Below are positions 27,601 through 36,658 of a stretch of DNA of 64,000 nucleotides, piece after piece. The notes beneath the pieces were generated by a model. It did not search any database and had not been told where the DNA came from. It saw only the letters and a program-made list of their open reading frames with translations. A program made the translations under genes and the position numbers. This DNA is from Linanthus parryae (lineage: Eukaryota > Streptophyta > Magnoliopsida > Ericales > Polemoniaceae): assembly GCA_023055425.1 (NCBI GenBank), contig JALGPY010000014.1:11802501-11866500 (forward strand). The letters are read 5' to 3'. The first letter of the stretch is position 1. Each line of letters starts with the position of its first letter.

Positions 27601-30600
27601 TTTCAGAGAGTCTGAGAAAGAGCTCACTGACACTACTTTCCAGCCCTATTAAAATCACTACATATTTTGTTCAGAATAGAATATATCATATATCTAGAAT
27701 TCAAAAGATGGAACAAGAAAGAAAAGGGTGTTCTGAGATTTTTGTCAAGTTAAGATTTTCTGCAAGTCAAGCCATCACACTGAGGATTTACTTTACATGC
27801 AGAAGTTAACCACAAAAGGTGAAAACATATATAAGATACAAAATGTAAAAAGACTTTTGGTTCTAAAAATTTGTTTACTGGAAGATTTGTTGCTGTGTAG
27901 TACGTCGCTTAAATGAAGTCAACTGTGTACACCCATGATGATTGTGCCTTGTAGACAAAGAAAAAGCATGTCATCCTAATTCCTAAAGAATACACAATAA
28001 AACATAATGTGCAATCCTCCTTACATCTGACAGCAGTGGATTGTCGCCTTTCTCGTGACAATGAGTCAATGCAGACAGAGGTGATCTGTAAGATTCATCT
28101 GTTTGATTGTTTAAGGCATTCAATGGTATTCTAAAATTACCATCTCCATGTTCCTGTTGAGAATAACATGCACAGAATGTGTTAAAATACAGAATTTCAC
28201 CAGAATAAGTAGGAAAGCATAGCACGTTCTCTAGAAGAAAAGATCAATAGTAAGCAAAGAGGTAGATATAGTGAAGTTTAGAACAAACTGTGTAAATGCA
28301 TGCAAGTCTTGCATTACAAAAGAATGACGTGTTCATGTTTCAGATGTTGCTGACAACCGAAATATCCAATAACCCTTGAAAAATTATCATTCTCAGACCT
28401 AACTGAAGATAAAAATAGTCTGCTACATCTACTTTGCAAGTGACTCTTTAACCCTACCTGTCTTCTATATCTACTTTGCAAGTGACTCTTTAACCCTACC
28501 TTTAATACTACTTTAAGACAAAACACTCACAAGTTGGAGAATATGCAACATTGGCTTTTCAATGTGAAGTGGTTGAGACATCTTTTTGAATCAGGAATGA
28601 GTTCACGAGTTAAAGTGAGGATCAGAACCAGCATATGATGATAGAACTCAGAACATAAATTTTATCCTGTAACAAGATCGTTCATCACGAAAACGAAATA
28701 TACGAAACATTTTGCGCCTCAAAAGATTTGACAGCTAGAATCTTTCCTGATGATATAAGCTTAACTGAAACAAACTTCATCCGAAATAGTTGCCTGAAGA
28801 CACAGAAAGCGAGCCGTCCTGAAGAACACATACGGAAAAGATATAATATTTAGTTGTCCTTACATCTGGTAGCACTGGATCTTCAACTGTCCCGTGACAG
28901 TCAGTCAGAGTAGACATAATAGAAGTGTTGGTGCTATCTGATTGACTGTTTGGAGCATCCAATGGTATTCTGAAACTACAAGCTCCTTGTCCCTGTTAAC
29001 AATAACATGTAATCGATAATGACACAATCTCTCGCCAGAAGCAGTTCTAAGTATTTAACTAATTTTCCAGAGGAACAAAAAAGTAACTGCCCAAATAGTC
29101 GAATACTGTTGATAATTGATAGCATATAGAATATTACAGCCATTTAACTAGATGCACACAAGTTCTGCACATGCCGATTCTGGAGAAACCCAATCAAAAA
29201 GAAAATTGAAATGTTCATACTTCAGATGATGATTGGTGATGACAGTGCCCAATAACCCATTAAAAAAATCACTCTTGGAGGGCATAACACTGAAAGGTTA
29301 AACCTCTCTCTGTCAAGTTAATGAACTCGCCTATTCTAAATAATCCAATTATTCATATTTCAATAAACGAAATCCATAAACAAGGCCAATGAGTGACTTT
29401 CCTAACCCTGTTTTGCTACCTCTTCAAAGACAGAAGCACACACACCAGTCAAATACTATGCAAGATAATCCAACGGTGTTGGGGACTTTTGGCCTAATTC
29501 TACAAGCTAGGATCGTGGTGGCATGACCCCGGATGTCAATTTCTGGGGAAAACACATTCTTAAAACCTAAAAAACAGTACTATTAATTCCTTTGGCAGAA
29601 ATTATTGATTCCGTATGCGGTCCCAAGATATTGATTTCGTCCAATAAGTCATGGCACATAGCAACGTCACAATTTAAGGGACTCAGACCAAACATAAACT
29701 AGAGTCCATGTTTCAAACCCCTAGACATAGGCTAGAATATGACTTATTTGATCTTCTGTGTAATTGGCCGGAAAAAAAGAAACAATCCTAACATTAGTAT
29801 TCTGCTTTGTGGGTAAGAACATGAACTTGAGCCCCAAACAAGCCTAATATAGCTTTTGGGATTGAAAGTGACTGAAGCCATTCTTGTATTACTTGAATTA
29901 GGTGAAGACTTTCACCACTGAGTGAGGACCACAACCAACCTCTGATAGAACCCAGAACAGGAAATTATCCCATTTCCATATAATTCAAAAACAACTATGT
30001 TGTTAAACTTTCCCATTTTATTTATCCTGGTTTTTAGTTGAAGAAGCTGTGAGATCATTATGTGGTCATTGTCATGAAAACAACAAATTGCATCACATAT
30101 CACCATATACTAACATACTATGGTGATATGTGATTCAATTTGTTAATATGAGATTTTTGAAACATTAGCTAAAGCATTTGTTAACGTACTAACAAATGCT
30201 TAAGCTAATCTTTCAAAAATCTACAGAAAGAATAATTTCTCTTACCTTCTTGATGGGACAGACGTAGAACTTCCCTTCGATTCGACACCGTCCAGCTTCA
30301 CACTTGCAAATAGGTCGCTCAACGATGTCTTCCTTCTTCACATCTTTACACCACATAAAGAATTTGCAGTCTCTCACCTAACCAAAATCAAATTCACATA
30401 TCACTACCAAACACCAGAAGAGAAAAAAATGGTTGAAATGGAAGAGGAAAACGTACACCGGACAAGGGACAGCAGTAGAATTTCCAGCCAGGGTGCTGCG
30501 ACTTTGAGCTGGCAACGCGGACGGGGCACGGACCGGCGTCGCAACGGCAGTGGATGACGGGGAGGCCGTGATCGGCCGGTGACTTAGACGGTGAAGGTCG

Positions 30601-30804
30601 GCGTGAGGTGTTGTTAGTGCAGTTTTGGGCCCAGTGGCCTATCTCGTTACAGCGGAAGCATTTATCGGTTGATTGACGGGGAGAGGACATGGTTGCGGCG
30701 ACGGCGAGTAACGGTGTGTGAGTGGGGAGAGAGGTGGAAGGAGGAGGAGGAAGGGTTGGGGAAGAATTGGAGCCAACGCTTTCTTTGTCGGTGATGAGCT
30801 TCAT
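24672..30804 (-). CDS. CCHC/GRF zinc-finger coiled-coil protein, gene A
   Basis: The minus-strand exons are 30804-30457, 30377-30246, 28992-28864, 28153-28025, 27513-27063, 26993-26802 and 25411-24672. All have GT-AG borders and join to 2121 nt, 706 residues, without a stop. A CCHC knuckle (C49-x2-C52-x4-H57-x4-C62) is followed by a GRF-type finger (C86, C88 ... FYCC, C120-x5-C126 with KFFMW). A second, shortened GRF-like motif (C140-x-C142 ... FYVCP, 153-157) ends exon 2. Exons 3 and 4 encode two related 43-residue units. Exon 5 has a basic RRHKRLRHG stretch (about 321), a possible nuclear signal. Exon 7 (from about residue 560) is a charged heptad-like coiled coil. Zinc knuckle plus GRF fingers suggest nucleic-acid binding, as in plant knuckle/GRF proteins; the exact function is unknown to me. 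An alternative start is the ATG at 30690 (668 aa), which matches the start of gene B. Confidence 0.85.
25684..26133. mobile_element. GC-rich MITE-like insertion in gene A intron 6
   Basis: The left TGGCGTCAAAAGGGC and the right end reverse complemented TGGTGTCAAAGGGGCC form a decayed inverted terminus around a very GC-rich body with an AT-rich middle. A related, shorter block sits in the same intron of gene B (about 41180-41493), so it predates the duplication. I could not find a clean target duplication. Confidence 0.5.
26500..26645. mobile_element. Short MITE-like insertion, only in gene A
   Basis: The block has inverted GGCGGGTT / AACCCGCC ends and internal GACCCGTTATAACCCGCC palindromic sequence. 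The matching intron of gene B (about 41770-41800) runs through without it. The exact borders are not fixed. Confidence 0.45.
30082..30222. repeat. Two adjacent long inverted repeats in gene A intron 2
   Basis: Hairpin 1 has arms 30082-30107 and 30119-30144 (26 bp, one mismatch, 11-nt spacer). Hairpin 2 has arms 30151-30183 and 30190-30222 (33 bp, two mismatches, 6-nt spacer). Gene B has a MITE-like insertion at this position instead (about 46136-46522). The outer arms match sequence on either side of that insertion. Confidence 0.9.
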
Positions 30805-31496
30805 TATTGATGATGAGGATGAGACTTGAGAAGAGGAGGGTTGAGAACCATGTGCGTGACTGGTACTACTACTGTAGAAGAGAAGTGACAATGGAGGAGG
30901 AGGACGAAAAACAGAAGAATTGCCAAATAGGTGGGTTTTTAAAAAAAATTGTCAAACAGGTGGGCGATAATAAAAGTGCATAAAAAAATGAGAGGTTTAA
31001 TTTTAAAGTGTAAAATTAACAACATAATGATAGAATTAGTACTTAATCAAAAAAGCAAACCTTTTAAAACAATATCAAACCAAACCCTCCTGTCCCTCTC
31101 TCACCTCCCCCAACAGGCGAACCCAGAAAAAACCCACAAACGGGGTTCCAACACCGACGGCTCACGGGCTCTCTCCATCTCTTTTCCGGCGAAGGGGAAA
31201 CTTCCCTCGATCTCTCCTATCTGTTACCGAGACCATGAAAACCATTGTCTCCCACAACAATGTTCCTCTGCATCTGCGAATTTCATAGCTCTCTCACAAA
31301 AACTCCCCAGATTCCAATTGTTTGATTCTCATGAAAAAGAATGAGTATGAGATGATGAGATAGCAGATGGTGCTTGTAAAGAATAAGGGAGTGAAGAAAA
31401 AGAGTGAAGGAGAAGATGTTAATACGAAAACTGAAAAATACAATGGGCAATTTAGGACCGTCGTTAATAACGAAAGATTTTGATGACACCAGTCAA

Positions 31497-31716
31497 CTAT
31501 TCCGTCGAACCGTTCATTTCTTTCACAACAAAATAGTCGACCAAAATGGTCGATTAGTTGATTAAAATGGTCGACAACTGTAATCTTGGTTCACGATGAT
31601 CGACCAAAATGGTAGATTAATAGATCAAAATGGTCGACAACTGTAATGTTGGTTCACAATGATCGACCAAAAATGGTCGACTATTGACCAAAATGGTCGA
31701 CTATTGCAACCCAACA
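31497..31716. repeat. Cluster of TCGACCA-AAA-TGGTCGA palindromes, left
   Basis: At least four copies of the near-palindrome TCGACCAAAATGGTCGA, some with one change, occur within 220 bp (near 31533, 31598, 31661 and 31684). They are separated by repeated ACTGTAAT-TTGGTTCAC sequence. A second cluster lies at 33951-34071 near the other end of the same element. Confidence 0.85.
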
Positions 31717-32091
31717 TTACACTGATCTACCAATGTGCAACTTGTTATTTATTTAGGGTTTAGGGTATGGTTTCTCATCTTAAAACAAATGTTGGCTTAT
31801 ATTTTATTTTCAATTGTGATCAAATTATACAAATTAGCGAACATCAACATTTTGGCATTGTTTTATTAATTAGTAGCATCCATCCATCTAATTTGACCGT
31901 AAATTATAATTTAGATTCGATTGAATTAACTAATGAATAACGATAGTCTAATTTGGTTATTAGTCGCGCTACATTGTCCAATTTCCTCAATACTTTTTTT
32001 GCAAACAATTCCATCAATACTAGTTTGATTGAGTTTATTATGATATTACACACTGTCAAATCGGGTTGCGTGTATCAATTGACAACCTAAT

Positions 32092-32493
32092 TGTTGTGAA
32101 AAACGAAAAATATGCAGAAAGAAAGAATCGAAACACACAGATTTACGTGGTTCGGCAAAACAGCCTACTCCACGGAGTTGCAGAGATTTCACTAAAACAG
32201 ACGAATCGTCTCAGAGAGAATTACAAGCGAAATCAGAACGCTCAACATAACATGCTACGAACCCTAAGAACTCTATAAATAGACAACCTATCAAACCGGG
32301 CCGGATCCAAGCCCAAACGGGTCAAAACGGGTCAAAAATATTTTTTTCGGGGGCGCTGCCCCCGAACCCCCGGAGACATGATTCGTGGAGCGAAGGCTCA
32401 CGAATCATGTCTCCCTTTTCGGGTCGTAGCAAAACATGAACCGGGTCGATTCATAAAACGGGTCGCCCCATGAACCAGGGCTCCACCCCAACA
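32092..32493 (+). mobile_element. Solo LTR (402 bp) with CTAAT target duplication
   Basis: It starts TGTTG (32092) and ends CAACA (32489-32493). It is flanked by identical CTAAT at 32087-32091 and 32494-32498. It contains TTTACGTGGTTCGGC near the start, a TATA-like CTCTATAAATAG (about 32270), and a hairpin-forming GGGGGCGCTGCCCCCG. No internal retrotransposon sequence is adjacent, so the element was removed by recombination between its LTRs. The strand is given by the TATA-like motif. Confidence 0.9.
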
Positions 32494-32549
32494 CTAATAT
32501 GGTCATCTAGTAGTTCAAATGAGTTTGTTAATAATGATATATGATAAAA

Positions 32550-33790
32550 AAATGGATAGTGAGTCGCACTTGAAAGTGAAATTCGGTCAATAGTAATTCA
32601 TTTCAGTCCATTCGTGAAAATTAGTGGTCGATTTAGTTGATGGGATTCAATTGTGTAATTTTCGCCAATTGACAGTCTATCTTGGTAAACTAGTTGTTTG
32701 ATTAAGTTCATTAGTGAAGATCGGTGAACGACTTGGACGGCGTAGCACAATTGATGTTTCAATTTGATCAACTATTAGTACTATTGAGTTTATTAGTGAA
32801 GATTGATGATCCAATTTGATCATTTAAAAAATCATAAACCCTAATTCAATCAAATAGTAGTCTGACTGAGTTTATTATTGAATGTCGATGATTCAATTGA
32901 GTGGTGAGTCACAATTGACACTTCAATTTGATCAACTATTAGTATGATTGAGTTCATTAGTGAAAATCGATGATCCAACTTGATCACAATTGAAGTAACC
33001 ATAACATAGTTAACAACCAGTTCGATTGAGTTCATTAGTGGCCAATGATGATCCAATTGCGTGGCGAGTCACAATTGACATTTCAATTAGATCTAATTGT
33101 GACCAAATTATATCTTTGATCTTCACTAATAAACGCAATCATACTGTTGATTGATCAATTGAAATGTCAATTGCGACTCACAACTAAATTCGATAATCGA
33201 TAGTCACTAATGAACTCAATCCAAATACTAGTTGACTAAGTTAGGGTTTATGATTCACGGTTTACATTATTTTCAAGTGTGACCAAATGTTATCATCGAT
33301 CTTCACTAGTGAGCTTAAGAATACTATTAGTTGACTACAATGAAATGTCAATTGTGAGTCACCAACCAATTGGCTCATCGATCTTCATTAATAAACTGAA
33401 TCCAACTACTACTTAACTAGTAGTTCTATTGAGTTCATTAGTGAAGATCGATGATCTACTTTGGCGGTGAGTCATTATTAGCATTTCAATTCGATTAACT
33501 ATTAGTATGATAGAGTTAACTAGTAGTTCTACTGAGGTCATTAGTGACGTTTGATGATTCAATTTGATTGCGAGTCATTATTGACATTTTTAATTCGATT
33601 AACTATTAGTATAATTAAGTTCATTAGTGAAGATCGATGATCCAATTTTGTCACAATTGAAAAAAATCCTAAGTACAACAAACCCTAACCCCTAATTTAG
33701 TCAACTAGTTGTTTGATTGAGTTAATTAGTGGCGATCGATGATCCAATTTAGATGTGAGTCATAATTGACGTTTCAATTTGATTAAAATA
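32550..33790. repeat. AT-rich array of ~100-bp units, some inverted
   Basis: About eight diverged units share GAGTTCATTAGTGAAGATCG, GATGATCCAATTTGATC and GAGTCACAATTGACATTTCA blocks. Units at about 33100-33440 are in the opposite orientation to those before and after. No coding potential was seen. It lies between the two palindrome clusters inside the Mutator-like element. Confidence 0.8.
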
Positions 33791-33950
33791 CAAACAAACT
33801 TTTGTTTAAAGTTGAGAAAATATACCCTCTATTCTAAAAGCTAAACACATAAAATACAAGAAAACTTTTGTTTAAACTTGAGAAAACGTACTCTATATCT
33901 AAACCCTAAACTGTATACCCTAAACGCTAAACAACAATGTGTTCACAGTT

Positions 33951-34071
33951 GTCGACCAAAATGGTTGACGTGTTGACCAAAATGGTCGACATAAGTAATG
34001 TTGAATCAACATGTCGACCATTTTAGTTGTCGACATTTTTTGTTTACATGTCGACCATTTTGGTCGACCAC
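33951..34071. repeat. Cluster of TCGACCA palindromes, right
   Basis: Four copies lie near 33951, 33973, 34013 and 34052, two as GACCAAAATGG and two in the opposite sense as GACCATTTTGG. They are only about 190 bp from the right end of the Mutator-like element, mirroring the left cluster. Confidence 0.85.
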
Positions 34072-34428
34072 CCAGAAACAGAGGCACACGTACGCTGACA
34101 GGGGGTTGTGGGGCTGTAATTTTTTTTAAGTTTGGAGGGCATTTTAGTCATTTCCCCTATAATCTAACTCATTACATATCTTCCCCTTCTTTGACAAGGG
34201 TTGGATATTGCCCACTTAGTTGACAAGAGGGGATAGATTTCCCCCTCTTTAGCCAACTTCCCCGGACGAAAAAGGCGGATTCTCAGAGATTGTGCTGGAA
34301 AAAATCCATTGTCATCTCTGCTCCTCTCTGGACATCAATTCATTTCTCGGGAAAATAAGGGAGTTTTAGCCTACACAAATTGCATCAACATCCATTACTA
34401 TATTTTTGTAAGACAATCGGAGTCTGAC

Positions 34429-35329
34429 TAGGGCTGCGAATTAAACCGACCAGACCGTCAAACCGGACAGAACCGCACTATTAGGTTCGCTTCGGTTCGG
34501 GTGGAATTTATGTTCAGTTAAGGTTCACAAAATTCCAAACTGTTTATTTTAGGCTCGGTTACAATTCAAGTTTCGCCAAAACCGTTTAAACTGAACCGAT
34601 TAACCGTATGTATTATTAAATATTAATATTATATGTATATATACAGTATGTTTATACTTTATATTGTGTATGTAGTTATTATACCTAGGGTTCCTTTTCC
34701 TCGTTCCCGTTCGATGAGTATCTCTTCTCACACCCCTAGGGCTCTGCGGCGCCGAGCGACCACCCTTCTACCTCTCTCAATCTCGCCGCCAGAAGCCCCA
34801 TCGAAGTCCGAAATGGCCTGAATCCCTGTCGAAGTCCGAAATCCCATCGAAGTCTGAAGTTCAAATCGCCTGAAGTCCAGGTACCTTCCTTTCACTCCTT
34901 CTCTTCCGATTAGCTGGTCACCTCCCTCTTATTCCTCTTCTGCTTAGTCGGTCCGTTAGCTTCAACTCAAGTCCAAATTGTTTGTGACTGGGGTTTTTGG
35001 ATCTGTTTATATGACCTTCAAGACTGTAATTGTGAATTAGTATTTAGTTGTTTAGGGCATTTAGGCTGCTGAATTAGCTATTTAGCTGAATTTGTTTTAA
35101 TTTTTGGACATTTTTATTTTATTTTATGGTAAATTTTGAATTGTTTTTATCATTTTTCAGGGCTAAACTGCGAATATATTAAATATTATCCGGTTAAACC
35201 AGAACCGAACCGAAACTAAACCGTTCAAAAGACGAACCGAACTGAACTGAACTCTTTTTAAAACGTTCGGTTTAGGCTCGGTTCGGATTTCGGTGCGAAC
35301 GTGACCGAACGGAACCGTTTACACCCCTA
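34429..35329 (+). mobile_element. hAT-type deletion derivative (901 bp)
   Basis: It starts TAGGGCTG and ends CACCCCTA, and its subterminal regions are rich in AACCG/CGGTT. The flanks AGTCTGAC (34421-34428) and CTGCTGAC (35330-35337) share their last five bases. Inside is a leader-like exon, GC-rich from 34735, ending AGTCCAG before GTACC (about 34880), and an acceptor-like TTTTTCAG at about 35153-35160. This is a layout seen in the 5' end of autonomous hAT elements. No transposase remains. Confidence 0.65.
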
Positions 35330-36658
35330 CTGCTGACCTTCGGATGCAGAGTAGGTAAACTCATGCTCTATTAGCCTTCGGGTTTGCATTGGATTTTCTA
35401 GATAAAATGGGGTTTGGATAGAAAGGCTAGTTTACAGGTGTTTTGCTGGTTTACCACTCTAGTGTGGAAAATTAATTTTTTAGGGTTGCAAGGAACTGGA
35501 CAAGGATAATTGTAGTATCATGAAGTTAGACAACAAGTTTAAGGAGTTAATGAAGACGAGTTGTGAGCAGTATATGAGGAGTTATGACACCAAGACATGT
35601 TAAGACGCAACTATGGGGTAGAAACTCATTGTTGGAAGATGAGAGACAACGGGACAATAAGGAAAGTCGTGGTAGTAACAGGATAAGATCGAACTAAGCG
35701 TAGTTATGGGTGAGTAAAACCATAGATTAAAAAAAAAAGAGTTAACTTATCGGATATGTGCACACAATGATTCGGAAGGAGTAATAGGTATGAAATATCA
35801 TACATCGTGGAAGCAATATAGTGACAAGAGAAGTTATCGTGAGAGAGTCGATGGTGAGGGTAGATCGGCATGAATGGCTATACAGAGGGTAGGATCTTTG
35901 GCGGACAGTTGGAAAGTGTTCCTAAATTGATTGCCTAGGCGTCCTCGCCTGCAAAACATAACTTATTTCTTCAAGATAAGAGTTTAGATCTATTATGAGG
36001 TGTGTTGAAGGTGTCTAGTCATAAGTGATAATTATGAAGCTGGGAAAGATAGTAATATCATAGTAACTCAAGGAATGTATAGGGTGGCAAGGTAAGAATT
36101 GGTAAGCTGTGTGATGATGATTAGGACTAGAAGAGGATTGTGGTAGATATGACGATCTTATAAACTAAAACCATGACGAGACCCTACCATAGAGACTAAG
36201 GTATCCTCGGGTGTCCTACCAAAGGCTTTAGGGACTAAGAGGACCGCAAGGTAACTCTGAAGGTTGTGTTCAGGTCTATGTGAATATTGACTTGGAACAT
36301 CTCGACATATAATGCGTGTAAGGTTGTCACATTAGAACCTAAGAGGATAGCGGTTAACGGAGACTAGGGACTACAACATGACGAAATCAGGTCGTAGTAC
36401 ATTGTGGATTGATTCAATCAAAGCGCTAGAGAATCTACGCAACAGGAAAACTGGTTAGATGTAGAAGGCCATTAAGACAAACTATAAGAGGTTATAATTA
36501 CAACCCAGCTGAAGACTGACGTTAGTCAAAAATTCATAATGTAATGGGCTATAAAGCAAGGGAACTAACAGCAATGTAGGATGGAGTGAGGAAAGGGTTA
36601 TGACGAGTAGGTAAGAATGTGTGATATGCGGGCCAGAGATTCTTTTAAGGGGGTAGGT
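35330..36658 (+). mobile_element. Decayed Ty3/gypsy internal region
   Basis: I cannot read protein domains here; frames are broken throughout. The assignment rests on the right border: a polypurine tract (AAGGGGGTAGG, 36648-36658) abuts an LTR-like start TGTAACATCC at 36659, the common plant gypsy arrangement. The orientation would be plus. Confidence 0.45.

Larger units (their letters stand above)
30911..34263. mobile_element. Mutator-like element inserted 5' of gene A (3353 bp)
   Basis: It is flanked by GGACGAAAA at 30902-30910 and 34264-34272 (9 bp, or 10 bp if the next A is counted). Copy B has one uninterrupted site here (about 47208-47220), which proves insertion. The ends carry decayed inverted repeats: left TTGCCAAATAGGTGGG and TTGTCAAACAGGTGGGC, right (reversed) TTGGCTAAAGAGGGGG and TTGTCAACTAAGTGGGC. 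No transposase is seen. It holds a GC-rich block of possible captured gene sequence (31080-31320), palindrome clusters, a tandem array and a solo LTR. It sits about 107 bp upstream of the first ATG of gene A, so it may have replaced part of its promoter. Confidence 0.8.
24354..34428. repeat. Segmental duplication, copy A (gene A plus flanks)
   Basis: This segment is matched in the same orientation by about 40030-47370. Shared landmarks include CTCCTCTTTTTACACATG (3' flank), all seven exons, most introns, and the 5' flank at 34264-34420 (GGCGGATTCTCAGAGATTGTG...CCATTGTCATCTCT). Copy A is longer mainly because of the Mutator-like element at 30911-34263. The 5' edge ends where the hAT element at 34429 begins. 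Confidence 0.9.

Noticed and set aside
31137..31344. A real gene at the left of the Mutator-like element
   Set aside because: The GC-rich frame has no recognised domain or splice partners and lies within a transposon. It is recorded as possible captured sequence only.
31497..34071. CRISPR-like or satellite array from the regular GTCGACCA motifs
   Set aside because: The motif spacing is irregular, the genome is eukaryotic, and the motifs are in two opposed clusters near element ends.
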